From NCBI RefSeq assembly GCF_029227915.1, contig NC_079875.1, positions 7,616,001-7,680,000 on the forward strand: 64,000 bases of DNA, in the 5' to 3' direction. The DNA comes from Hydractinia symbiolongicarpus. Taxonomy: Eukaryota; Cnidaria; Hydrozoa; Anthoathecata; Hydractiniidae. The stretch's first letter is position 1; each line of letters begins with the position of its first letter. A program made the position numbers and the translations under genes. The notes beneath the pieces are model-generated. The model was not told the DNA's origin. It did not search any database and worked only from the letters and a program-made list of their open reading frames with translations. Positions 37,501 to 50,219 of this stretch are shown in pieces.

Positions 37501-40500
37501 TAAGGCTGTAAATTTATGCAAAAAGTGAAAAATTCTGAAACAATATGTGTTTAGATTAATGGCAGACAAGAAATTAAATTAAGTGGATTGAGTTCTTTTC
37601 TTAAAAGAATTAGGTCATTATAGCCCTTAAAAAAATAAACAGTAATTCGCCCATCATATTTATATTTCCCGAACTGGTATTTCGTACATTCTTGTTCACC
37701 TGTTAAGCTTTAAGTATTAAAACTACATTGCTGGAATCCCTTATAAGCTGTGTTACAACTATTTTGAATATAGAATACAGGTATTATTATACAAACATAT
37801 TTTTTATCTATTTGTAGTGTTGAGGTGATCAGGCTGGGCCAAAGTTTAGTAATCAATTGGGATCTTCATCTTTATCATGCAGAAACTGATACACCTGCTG
37901 TTGCGAGGTAGAATTCTTTACAGTCATTTTTCTTGCACTTCAGTTTAAAATTTGGTGTACCATATAATGCTGGTAAAAGAAATGTTTTGATGTTTATTTT
38001 TATGTTTAATTTTTAAATGTTTTTTTTAGACTTTGACTAAAATAACCAAAATTTCCTATAAGGATTAACTTTTTATTTTTTTTGTTGTAGTTTTTTGTTT
38101 TAAAAATTAAATTACCGTGTAGCCATGGGCATCCTCTCAAAATTTACCTTTTTAAAACTGACACGTAAAAAGAATTTCAACAGAGTTAAGTATTTATCAG
38201 AAGCAGTAATGCTCTTTATATTTGATTTTTTTACTTTTATCTTCCCTACCTTCTCATACAGGAACACAACTTTATCTGAAGAGCTTGGTCAAATTGAATA
38301 CATCTTTTCAGACAAGGTAAGTCTTGAACTGAAGCATGGAATCAATTTAAATTTCACAATGAAATAAAGGTTTAGGTTACATGGTTATTTATGTCAATAA
38401 TCTTTGATTTGAAAATTTCTGATGTTTTAACCTGAAAAAACATTCGAATGTGAGCGAGAAGACAATGCAGTGTCAAAAGTAAATAGCATTTATGTTGTCT
38501 ATCTCATTTACGCCGTCGAACACACTGCATTATATAGCTCTGTTAATTAAGAGTGGTGAGAAGAAGTGTTAAACGTGATATTCTATTTTTACAATACCAT
38601 AAATTCTCTATTTAAAGCCTAGGCATTTACTTAATTTTCAAGCTTTAGGGGGTGTTTAGAGACGAGTGTTAAATATAGGATTAGGGTTATTTAATAAATT
38701 TTAAATATTCAAATTTATTTTTTGACATACCCATATTTACTTATTTACCAATTTTCACCATAAACTCAACACATTTAAATTGCTTGAATCGGGTAAACTC
38801 TAATAAACGCCCCTTTTTGACTGAATAAAAGGGCGTTATTAAAATATTTAATATTTCAGGATGGCTTTTATTTGAGGCAAGCGTGAGAATTATTATAAGA
38901 GTTATTTATAAGAGTATTTACAATTTTGTAAATCTTTGCTTATCATTACAATCTATTTCTTATTAGACTGGTACCTTGACACAGAATGTTATGGTTTTTA
39001 AAGAATGTTCTATAAATGGTATTATGTATGGTAAGAAAATCAATATGTGTATATGGTAACATTAAATTGTAGTTTGTGCTTTCTTCAACGGGACTTTTTT
39101 GTATATTAGGCCATTGTGAGGAAAATGAGGATATTGTTGATGAGATAGCCAATATGGATGAAAAGGTGAGTTACTGTTTCATTATTTCATGATGAATATT
39201 TTTTTTGTGTGTGTTACAAGTAAGATTCATTCTTTTTTCTGTATTTCAGGATTTTGTCGACTTTTCTGAAAATAAATACGCCGACCCAAATTTCCGGTTT
39301 ACAGATTTTGCATTAAAAGAAGAAATTGACTCCAACAACCAGGTATCGAATGTGAATGACATTTTTATAGTTGCGAAGGCATTAAGGGACTAAATATACG
39401 ATGGAACTATTTAGCAAAGAATTTTTTGTCTTTTTTTACATGATCCTTGATTTGTATTTAAACTGTAACAAAACTATCCTACACGTGACACCTTGTTAAC
39501 ACATTTCACGAAAAAAATAACTATATTGGTGCTGTTTATATTTTTACTGTACTGTATATTTTGGCTATATTTAAAAATTTTTAGGTTGTGGATGAATTCT
39601 TCCGCCTTCTTGCACTTTGTCATACTGTTATGGTTGAAGAAAAAGAGTATGATCAGACTGGTAATATACAAGTTTTATCTTTATACAGGATAATTATGTG
39701 TAGCTAATCTGTTTCATGTATATGGACTGTTAAATTTCTTTGATATATTATAATTTTCATTTTATTATTTTTTTAGATTTTATTCCATGCAGTGGTGGAA
39801 AAACGCGTATGTATTAATTTTATATTGTTTTTGTTTGACAGATTTGACACGACATGTGGTGGGTACTTTATTGTCAGAAATTTTCGTGAGAAGAAAATTT
39901 CGCGTTTTTGCAATATTTTCGAAAATTCGCGAAATTAATTCCACAAAATATCTATTTTTTTGCAAATCATGCAAATAAATCCCGCAAAGTTTTAAACTAT
40001 GAAATTTCATTTCGCAAATTAAATAGTTTCAACCGCCAAATAAAAATCTCCATATTCTTCAGCTTATCCGATCGTACTGATATTGCTAAAAAGTGCGAAA
40101 GTAGTACATAAATTAAGAATCTTTGCGAAGAAATTTTCCCTAAAATTAAAAAAAGTATTTTTTTTCATTTTTTAAGCATCTGATAAAATAGATTACTGCG
40201 AAATTTGTTGAGTTTGGTCAAACGCAAAAATTAGCAAATAAACTCGTAAAAATAAAAATAATTCACAAACAATAAAATAAACCCACGGTTTTTCGAATGA
40301 CGAAATTTTCTTCCACAAAAATTTTTAATTATTACATTTACATTGATTTCGTTCTACTTTTATTTTTACAGCTTTGTTGGAGTATCAAGCACAATCACCT
40401 GATGAAGGAGCATTAGTGTCTGCTGCAACTAACTTTGGATTTGTGTTTAAGGTATAGTTTTTGCTAATACAATAGGGAGTATTTCGAGATAAGATGTTCA

Positions 40501-43500
40501 ACATCTCGAGAGGACAGAGGATTGAGGTTCTATATCTCGAAAGGATAGAGGATCGAGGTTGAACATCTCGAAAAGATAGAGGATCGATGTTCATTATCTC
40601 GAGAAAATAGAGGATTGAGGTTGAAAATTTATTTCTGTTATAGTCTAGAACCCCAACTACCATTACAATAGAAAGAAACGGAACGGAGGTGAGTCGTCTT
40701 GACTACTAATTCTGTACCACTTAAAAGTTTCATGAAAAGATTTGTATAAATGAGTTGAGATTCTGGATTTGCGCTTGTATAATTTCTTTTGACATAGATT
40801 AAATTTTCAGTTTCACCTTGTTTCACTTTAAAAAGTTTTATGACACAAAGTTTTGCTGAAGTAGATATATACAGAGTTTACATTCATTTGCACCAATAGC
40901 GTTAAATGTTATTCGTCTTCAACATTACGTGGTATGAAAATTTTTTAAAGGTGAATTGGAGCCTAAATTTACAACTGATGTTAAGTTTTATGGACAGACG
41001 GTTCTATGTTTCCATGACGATTTCTTAAAGGCTGGTTCACACTTGTGACGCAAATGTGAATCATGCGCAAAATGATCCTATTTTATATTTATATCTGCAC
41101 ATTCTTATTTTATTTAGGAGACATATGAACTTCTGTGCATTCTGGATTTTGACAATGTTAGAAAAAGGATGTCTGTAAGTTGTGTTTTGTTTTAGGATAA
41201 AAAAAATAACATTTTTCAGACTACTGTAATCTTGATTTTATGTTTAGGTAATAGTAAGAAAAGATGATAAAATAACGCTGTACTGTAAAGGCGCTGGTAA
41301 GTTAATAAAGTGATTTTAACCCTATTTGTTTTTGGTGAATCATCCCCTACCGCCTCACTTTTCAACTTCTTTCCATAACTTTTATGAATTTATAGTTACA
41401 CCCTATATTTTCACTTTTTCTAACTTTTATTTAGCTTTATTTGTCCAGAATTTTTTTTTTTTTAAGATATGACAGTGTTTTACCAATTAGTAAAATTTTT
41501 AACATTTTGTTTTGAAAAATGTTTTTAAATTGTTTTTATAAGGTTTAAACGATTTATTATCGTATATCATTCATATGTTATTTTTATCATTGATACGTTA
41601 TTTTTAGTTCGTCACAATGTGACCAAATACACAACAATTATTTCGCAAAACTCGGATTAAGACTAATACTTCACACTTGCGCAAATTTAATGACGTCATT
41701 AGCAAGTACAAACAATACCTGTCGTAGGTCTCATGTCTTTTTACAACTTTGGAACTACGAAGGGCAATGGTGGGGGTCAATTATTACTCTCCATCCCCAC
41801 TTCCCAGCAGTGAGGATTGTCCCAAAATTATTGGACAATCTTTAAAAGCATGAATAAGCAGAAGTCAATTTCTGCATTTTTATTTTTTATTTAATGGGTT
41901 TTTTTAGGGGAATATTTTTTACAATAATAATTTTTAAAAGACACTTCATTCCCTAAGTTAATAGAAAAAGGCTATACTTGTCTAAATTTCTTTGTATTTA
42001 TTTCAGACACTGCTATATATGAATTATTATCAAAAGAAAGTCACACTATCACGGAATCAACACAGTCTCACCTTGATGTAAGTCCTGCATATATTGTCAG
42101 CATGCCTGTTTGGGCGTTGTTTCTGCTTTACTTATTAATAACCTTGTTTGTTTTCTGATTTTTAGACTTTTGCGTGTGAAGGCTTGCGTACATTGTGTAT
42201 TGCTTCGAAAGATCTGACAGAAAAAGAATATAATGAATGGTCTGAAATGTACCATGCTGCCAGGTACATCTTAAGTTAGCTTGATTTTGATTAATTATAA
42301 TTGGAATGAACACCCTAAGAAAATTGTTTGTGTTACTTCAAAATAGTTCCAATTTGTTTCTGGTTTCATTTGTTATTTTAAATTTACACCTATGTACAAA
42401 ATCTAGCTCAGTTGAATATTTAAAATGTCAAAAAATTCTCTTTTATCGATTATTTTAAAGAGTATAAAATGTTAGAATGCTGTTAATTCTGGAATAAGCG
42501 CGTTAAAGGGTGGGAGTTGTTCATGAGAAATATACAGGTTTTTCTTCGAGAAATAGTTATTACTGTTCTTTTGCTCCAAAATTCATATAATTTATTTTAA
42601 TAAAGTGTTAATCGAAGCCACTTTATTTTTTTCAGTACTGCAACGGAAGACAGGGATGGTAAAATGGCAGAGGTAAGGTTTCATTTTTCTATAAATAATC
42701 ATTGTAGGTAAGGAAAATGTACCATTCTATCATTTTATCCATAGGCATATTGCGCCATTGAAGACAATCTGAACTTATTAGGGGCAACAGCTATCGAAGA
42801 CAAACTTCAAGATGGTGTCCCAGAAGCCATCGCAAACTTAGCCGAGGTAAGTGGTTACAATTTTTTTATGCTTGTAATTTGAACCTTGACCTAACTTTTT
42901 AAATTTACTCATCAAAGTAGCACAATATGTAAGTTTTGTCCGCCTGTAATTAAAGTAATTAAACTACTTTGCAGGGGATGCAATATAAAGCAACCCTTTT
43001 AAACATATAGAATAGAGTATGTCGCCTTTGTTATTTGTAACGTTAACGCGACCTGCTTTTGGCCGACAGACAGGCAATGGTTTTTATTATGGAGATACAA
43101 ATTATTATTGCACGTAATATAGACAGCACTGAAATACAATGTTTAGACATTAAAATTAAGTAAGTTAAGGTAATATACAACTTAAATCTTATTTCTTTTT
43201 AGGCTAATATCAAAATTTGGGTGTTGACCGGAGATAAACAAGGTATTGTGTTGTGTTGTGTGTTGTGATGTGTTGTGTTTTATAATGTTAAATAAATGTT
43301 TGATATCTGGAAAGTCCGGGAGGGGTGTCTCCTTCATAGCAATCATCTGTAATCAAGAAAAGCGAGGGAATTTTTCTTCCATAGTCCATAATTTCTTTAT
43401 GCTAGCGTTTGCTTATTAATGTTGTTCAAGTCTCTAAGTTGGGTGTTTTATATTTGGTTTTGTTATCTCTTGATACATATATGAGAATTTGACTGAACCT

Positions 43501-46500
43501 TACTAAACAGTCTTGCACGTCCTAAAGTTCATAGGGACGCTTGAAGTCATAAAGATGTAAAAACGCTGCTGAGAATCACTGGAAAATAAGACTTTCCACA
43601 TACAGTTACACGAGAAACTAAAGTGATAAAAACATGGTGCAACTATTGAGTGTGCCTATTTGTTTTGTTGCTATAGAAACAGCGATCAACATTGGTTATG
43701 CCAGCATGTTGCTCACGGAAAACATGGTGGATGTTTTTATCATAAATGGTAGCGACGAGAGGGAAGTTTATAACCAGATCAAAAATTACCAAACCAAGAT
43801 GAATGAATACGCGAATAATATAAACTCTGCAGGTGCCCAAACAAACAATGGTGCCCGCGTCTCTTTCGCTGGTAGAAAGACAAGCATGGAGATGTCCTTT
43901 AACTTGGTTAGGCTTTATTCTAAAATTTCTTGTGTACAGTTAGACTTTAAACTAAAATTACATAGTCAGGTTTTAAACAAAAATACATCGCGTACTTGAT
44001 AAATGCTTTCAGTGTTGTAATATTCTTCACCCTTCGTCAAAGAATTTGCTTAGCACTGATTTACATGTACGTCAGTACTATGGACAATAAATCACAGTTT
44101 CTTAGAGTACCCTTTTTAACAATTTTTGAATTTAAAAAAATTGTTCTTATATTTGTCTTTATTTACTCTAAAGGTCGATCAAATTTTGAGTAAAAAGTCG
44201 GCTAATGCTACTAATTATATTCTTAAAGATATTGTGGCATATGTTTTTAAAAAATTTTATTTTCCACGTAGGATGAAGGAGTGGACATGGACCAAAAAGA
44301 GGGTTTCGCCTTAGTTATATCTGGTAAAAGCTTGGTATGTGCGTCCATAGTTGATATTTTTACTAACTAAAATAAACTTCCTAAACCACAATGTTAACAA
44401 ACGTATATGAAGGACCAACATAAAGGAAAATCTAGCATAAGTATATATTCGCAGTCTCCTGAGTTCGTAAAACAATATAAGTGTGGACCTCTTTGTAAGC
44501 AGTGTGAATGTGGACCTCTTTGTAAGCAGTATGAATATGGACCTCTTTGTAAGCAGTATGAATATGGACCTCTTTGTAAGCAGTGTGAATATGGACCTCT
44601 TTGTAAGCAGTTTAAGTGTTGACCTCTTTGTAAGCAGTTTAAGTGTTGACCTCTTTGTAGGCAGTAACTTAATTGTACAAAATCTTTTATAAATTTGTTG
44701 AAAATGAATTTTTGTGATCTCTTTAGGCCTTTGCTTTACTGGAAAACGTAGAATTAGAATTTTTAAAATTAGGAAAGGCTTGTAAAGCTGTGATTTGTTG
44801 CCGCGTCACACCACTTCAAAAGGTATATACGTCTGTTGTGAATTTTTGCTTATTTATTAAATGACGTCTCGATTCTAACAACGGTATTTAAACGATGTAA
44901 CATGTTGAATTCGAACTTCCACCATATGAGAGATGAGCTTTAGTTGTCTTAAAATTCATAGAATGACCTTACAGGTTCATTTCAAGGTTCGGCTTGTCGA
45001 TGCCTAAATATCTTGTATTTTTTTTTTCTTAAATGTAACCTATTACTGAAGGCTTCGATTTAGGCTCCGTACTTGACTAAACGTGCAGCTGTTACGTTCA
45101 TATTTTAACGCATTCATGAAACATGGAGTATTGTTTATATAGGCGCTTGTTGTTGAACTGGTAAAAAGAAATGTAAACGCGACAACACTGGCAATTGGAG
45201 ATGGTGCAAATGACGTCAGCATGATCAAAGGTAGTGCCAAGGATTATATTTTGCTTCCATTAAATGAAACATAGAATTAAAACAAATAAGCCTTTATCCA
45301 TTTCTATTTCTAAATAACTATAGACATAACATAACGTGGCTTGAATATAGAGTATATTGGAGGTAAACATGCCTATATGATTAATAAAAATTAACTGAAA
45401 CCATTCATTTACATGCGCCTCACTAATTATTTGCGCGCAGAAATGCCTTAAGCGCCCTTCTTGGTTAAAAATGTAGCTCACAGAAATATTTCTGTATTAA
45501 AGTAAACCTTATGTCCTTTTAATACCTTTGAAAAATGTTCCTACCATTATGCGGACACGGTGGGTAGTTTTTAATGCGAGGGTTTGAATTGACGAAACGC
45601 ACTTTTTATACATAGCAACATCATTATCTTGCTGTGTTGTTCTTTTAGCGGCACACATTGGCGTTGGGATAAGTGGAAAAGAAGGGAGACAAGCTGTGCT
45701 TTCCTCTGATTTCTCCTTCGCACAATTTAGGTACATCGTTTTTTTTTGTTTGTTTATATGTTATTTTGTTTCGATCCGTATCGTATCGTTCGATCGCGAG
45801 GTCGTTTCGTTTGGTTACGTTTTGGTTCGTGCGGTCTGTTCGTTCTGTTTGTTTATAACGTTTTGTTCCCTCATTTGTTTACTCGTTCATTTAGCCATTC
45901 GTACGTTTGGTCATTTTAGCTAGTGGAATTATCAGATTGTTATCAGAGTAGCAGAATAATTTTCTATACTTTCTTCTGCATTTAGATTTTTAGAAAGATT
46001 GCTGTTAGTACACGGACGCTGGTCGTATTGGAGAATGGCGAAATTTTTGAACTATTTTTTCTTCAAGAACTTCGCATTTACACTTGTTCAGTTTTGGTAT
46101 AGTTTCTTCTCGGGATATTCTGCACAGGTGGGTTTGTTTTAAGCTATTTTGAAAGTTGACTATCAGACTGGAGAGTTCTGTACCTTCTTAAGATAACCTT
46201 AGATGTCTGTTCTTACCGAACGGTGCAAACTTAGGTGATCACTTTTTGAATTAAAGACGTATTATCCTGTTTATACCGGTTTATACTGGCTACCTTGTGT
46301 CTATTTATTAATACGTACTTAATATCAAAAAAGTCAAGAATTGTCAGGAATTTTCAAAATATTGTCAAAACGTCATAAAAAGTCAGGAAGATCTCATTGT
46401 TTTCGAAATATTAGCATAGATCAAGTTTCAGGTCTGTTCTGTCAATATCGTTGTATTAAATCTAAATATTTAGGCTATTCACCTAGTACTTCTGTAATTG

Positions 46501-48470
46501 ACCCAAAATAGCGTATGAGGGAAATGTCAGGAGTTTGTAGACAAAATAACTGGAGAAATTTCAGGAATTGTTTGGAAAAAAATGTACTTAATATTGAGGG
46601 AACATCCTGTGTTTTTTATTTATGTGTGGCTGAATATCATGTTTTCTTGCGCTGTAACTAGTGATAAGGTTTTTATATCCAGACACACTGCCATACCTGG
46701 TTTCTATTTGTTTAGACGCTATATGATACGTGGTTTCTATCTGTTTACAATGTTTGTTTTACATCACTGCCTGTGCTGGCGATGGGAATATTTGATCAGG
46801 TATGAAACTATATTTTGAGGATAGTATTTTGGTATGCAGAGCATCTACTATCTTCTCAAATAATTTCGGTTATCATTTGCCTTCAAATTGACAGTTTTTT
46901 AAAATGTACAAAAAAACGAAATTAAAAAAAGCTTTTTTTTAATAAGCGTTGATGGAAGGATGTTGGGTCAGAAGAAGGCGTTACTTCAGTCGTTAACCAC
47001 AATTACGATCAAAAACTGTTAAAAACCTATCAGTATTTTCCCCTTTGCCGCACTTCAATATTGGGTTGTTTTTTAAGGGGAAAGTGAGGGTATGGGTGTG
47101 TCATTATATTTCCTTCATGGGTGCAAATGTAGCCGGGTGACGATCATCGTGCTTAGCCTGTTACACGCAACCGTTATGTATATGATGTTTATGTATGTCA
47201 TTTTTTATATTTTTAGGATGTTAGCGACAAGAATTCTCTACTTTATCCGAAGCTATACGTTCCTGGTCAAAAAAATATATTGTTTAACAAAAAAACTTTC
47301 GCTTTCAAACTCTTGCATGGTATAGTCATATCGTGTTTGCTATTTTTTATTCCGTACGGTATTTATCAAGATCTTGTAGACAGCGATGGATTGAACCATA
47401 GCCTATTAGCACATCTCGCTGTACTTGTTGGTGCTAATTTGGTAATTGTAGTCAATATAGAGGTGGGCGTTTTTTTGTACTTTTAATTGAATTCTTAACT
47501 TCACGAAAAAGCTGCCTTTCCTAATATTTTATCCATTATTGTAATCCTATGACATTTCCAAAAATATATTCCATCTTTGTGATGCAAATCGATAAATGTA
47601 AACCACGGTATTGGAAATGAGGCTGGTTTAAGATGGTAGTTGACTAAAGTTTTTTTATGTATTTCGCCTCTGCACGTTATTGTGTTCTACGTTTTTTAGA
47701 TGGCGCTTGATACCTCCCATTGGACATGGATCAATCACTTTTTTATATGGGGAAGCATCGTGTTTTACTTCCTTTATACTTTCACAGTTTACTCAGAAAC
47801 ATTGTTTAACTTGCTACCTTCGTATTTTCCTTATGTGGGCGCCGCCATCAATACATTCGGCAGTGGCGCTTTCTGGGCGGCGTTGTTAGTGACGTCAGCT
47901 GTTTGCTTGCTGCCAGGGTTAGGTTTTCGATGGACTAAACAGAAGTTGTATCCTACGCTAGCCGAGTTAATTCGCAAAGGAATGTGGAAGGAGAAGCGCT
48001 CCACATCGAAATCGGTAAGTTTGCTTTAAATGGTCTGCGACTGTTTTTAGAAACGAGAAATTAGAGTACATAACATAAATTTTCAGGATTCAGCGATTCT
48101 AAAAATATGTCGCTTTTTCTTCTATTTAGTTCACTTTTACTTTCAGTTTTCTTCTTCTTTCCCCTTTTCTTTTTTATGCAGATCACTGCAAAGCAATTTT
48201 CTTTTTTTCTAGCTCTTTCTCCGCAAAAAGAAAAGAAGTGTTCGCGCACGACCTGGTTCACATCGTTCCGGATACGCTTTCTCGCAACAGCCCGGTTTTG
48301 GTCAGATGATAATGTCCGGAAAATGGCTTCCGAAGTTGAAATTCAAAAAAACTAGATCGTTCGACGTCACTTTTGATGCATCCAAGAATAGCTCAAAAAT
48401 TCGAGATTCTTCTCAGAATGAAAACTCGCCTCTGAGGGGAAGTCCGAAGAAAGTCACAATTTATGACTAA
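31501..48470 (+). CDS. P4-ATPase phospholipid flippase, ATP8B class
   Basis: Flips phospholipids to the cytosolic leaflet; the family normally works with a CDC50/TMEM30 subunit. The 36 exons join in frame, all GT-AG, to 1229 residues: 31501-31555, 32006-32070, 32455-32568, 32886-33122, 33993-34063, 34916-34998, 35079-35185, 35411-35492, 36105-36163, 36838-36912, 37252-37376, 37818-37907, 38262-38316, 38967-39030, 39110-39165, 39250-39342, 39585-39660, 40372-40451, 40644-40688, 41118-41174, 41248-41296, 42007-42077, 42166-42263, 42636-42672, 42745-42846, 43203-43242, 43677-43906, 44272-44334, 44727-44822, 45143-45230, 45649-45730, 45986-46127, 46716-46799, 47217-47462, 47700-48014, 48213-48470. 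Key motifs: DGETNLK (about 181), PISL in membrane helix 4 (352-355), phosphorylated Asp405 in DKTGTLTQN across the exon 13/14 border, QSPDEGALV (510-518), LTGDK (690-694), [10 protein letters not shown] (844-853). The C-terminal tail has [19 protein letters not shown], typical of ATP8B, and ends TIYD. Ten membrane helices are expected. All catalytic residues are present. Which of ATP8B1/2/4 it corresponds to cannot be said. Confidence 0.96.
33384..33518. mobile_element. Palindromic MITE in flippase intron 4
   Basis: The left end ATAATAACTGTTTATGAGGG and the right end (CCGAAATAAACAGTTATTAT) are inverted complements over about 28 bp, and the interior repeats GGGCAATA/TATTGCCC in both orientations. 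No coding sequence. Intron 4 spans 33123-33992. Confidence 0.7.
33519..33893. mobile_element. Second inverted-repeat segment sharing GGGCAATA motifs
   Basis: Begins ATTATTATCCGGGT and ends ACCCGGGTAATAA. Inside are a hairpin GCTACCGTATTTAAACTATA-AATACGGTTGC (33753-33790) and GCGGGCAATA/TATTGCCCGC. The adjoining element at 33384-33518 ends at its left edge, so the two may be one composite element of about 510 bp. Confidence 0.6.
39880..40140. repeat. TTCGCG-rich dispersed repeat in flippase intron 17
   Basis: Dense AAATTTCGCG, TTCGAAAATTCGCGAAATTA and related words, with a block (39887-39930) matching 7845-7900. It lies in the 711-bp intron before the exon encoding the nucleotide-binding QSPDEG motif. 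Confidence 0.55.
40503..40626 (+). repeat. 31-bp minisatellite, four copies (flippase intron 18)
   Basis: Units start at 40503, 40534, 40565 and 40596, each ATCTCGARARGAYAGAGGAT followed by YGAKGTTSWWH. Units differ at a few positions. The last unit ends 17 bp before the acceptor of exon 19. Confidence 0.9.
44476..44664 (+). repeat. 27-bp minisatellite, seven copies (flippase intron 28)
   Basis: Exactly 189 bp, seven units of 27 bp built on GACCTCTTTGTAAGCAGT. Because 27 is a multiple of three the array stays open and would encode YGPLCKQYE-like repeats, but it has no start-to-splice context and sits inside the intron between 44334 and 44727. The last two units carry a TG to TTG change that closes that frame. 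Confidence 0.92.
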
Positions 48471-49754
48471 TTCATATTAGCGTTACTTAGCAAGTTAGTG
48501 AATTAATATTTTAGCAAGTGAAATTGAAATCTAACGCAGGTTATGTGTCACTTCGCACCCGCTGCGATTTGACGAGTATTCTTTTCACTACGGTTTTCGT
48601 GATGCGCTTTAAGTAAACGTAGTGTGACCACTAAACCTGCGAAATTAAAGAATATTTCAGGGAAATTTGGTTGAAAATTAGGATATTGAGTACATAGGAA
48701 ATTTGTGGAACAAGTAAGGAACGGAAAGGTTTAATTTTGTGAAGGGAAAAATTGTTGTAATAAGAAACTTAGGTATTACTGTTGATTGTAACGTTTTCCC
48801 CTGACATGACAAACAAACTGTCTAGATTTCGAAGTGAATATCCGGATTCAGTTTTTAGTGGTAGCCTTGGGTAAAAAACCTTTAGATTACATTTCTGCTG
48901 GTAGCCCTGGGCAAGACGATGCATTTTTGGTGGCAGTACTGATTAAGGCGAATTATTAATCAAACTATTAATCCTTTATTTATGCAAACTTCGCCCCGTT
49001 TTTTATTAAACTGAGATTGTTGTTTTGTTGGCGTTCATTTTAACACCCTTTTATATTGTCTGCATGTTTTTCGATATTATTTTACGCCTAAAACATTCAT
49101 CTACGCACACACGCTTAATAGCCGCCAGAAGTTTATTTTATTTATTTGTCAAAAACATTTTTTACCATTTTCACGAGTAGATAATCTTCTTAATTTTTGT
49201 AACATTTGTTTTCAACTATATTAAAAAACGCACACCACGTTTTAGAGGTTTGGTGAAGAGGTTGTACATTTGCTGTAACTGTATTTATATATGTATTGAT
49301 TGATTGATAACCCCGGTCCGTGTTACGGTAGCCTTAATGAAAAATGCTGGTTCTTGTTGATTTTCCTTAATCCCCTGCCTTTTAGAAAATCGTGGAAGAT
49401 AGAGCCAGTCATTAGGTGAAAGTTTGGACAACTAAAATTTGTTTTATCATGAAGAAACAATACCGCTTTTTTAAAAATAAAATTAATATTTAGGGAAAGG
49501 TGTGAAGTTTGAAAAGCAGTAAACGAGGCTAGCGACAAGGTTTCCATCTTTTGTACTCTTTGTGTTTGTTTCATGGTTACACGTTGTGATAAAATGATAA
49601 GTTCTGAATGCAATAATGATAAAAAGAATTAATGCAAATATCTTCAGTGCCCTTTTTTCGCATTTCCCCAATTTTGTGTTTAGGAGTTTGAATTTTCTAA
49701 GTCCTTGTTGAGTATTTTTCACTTCCGGCATTTTAAAAGGACCTAAAAAGCTTA
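48471..49754. other. Flippase 3' region and intergenic
   Basis: Probable 3' untranslated region after the stop at 48470; an ATTAAA variant polyadenylation signal lies near 48645. No gene is visible. Confidence 0.45.
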
Positions 49755-50040
49755 TTTTTTAAGAATACATATACACTTTTGGGAATACATATATATACTT
49801 TCAGGAATACATATATATACTTTCAGGAATACATATATATACTTTCAGGAATACATATATATACTTTCAGGAATACATATATACTTTCAGGAATACATAT
49901 ATATACTTTCAGAAATACATATATACTTTCAGGAATACATATATATATACTTTCAGGAATACATATATACTTTCAGGAATACATATATATACTTTAAGGA
50001 ATACATATATACCTGCAGGAATACATATATACTTTCAGAA
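49755..50040 (+). repeat. ATATAT-cored tandem array, about 13 units of 19-24 bp
   Basis: Units read AGGAATACATATATATACTT with the number of TA steps varying between two and four. The array ends 180 bp upstream of the secreted-protein start at 50220. The TA-rich core is self-complementary and may form cruciforms or breathe easily; any regulatory role is speculation. Confidence 0.95.
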
Positions 50041-50219
50041 ATAAACCAATCTAGTTGTACATACGCGATATGTAGCATTCAGTATAATATTCGAATATAT
50101 GTTCGACCATTCGAACAGCATGTTGAGCATGATTGTTCGTTTGTACACAAACGAAAGAAGCAGAAAAAGAAAGGGGTTAAAAATGGCGCACTATCTATGA
50201 CGAACACCACAAAATTAAT

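Noticed and set aside
44476-44664. Possible CRISPR-like direct repeats
   Set aside because: Contiguous 27-bp units without unique spacers, in an intron of an animal gene; it is a minisatellite.
44407-44692. CGPLCKQ-repeat open frames
   Set aside because: Created by the 27-bp minisatellite inside a flippase intron; no splice sites bring it into the mRNA.
49779-49997. Frame of repeated TFRNTYI residues
   Set aside because: Pure translation of the ATATAT tandem array.
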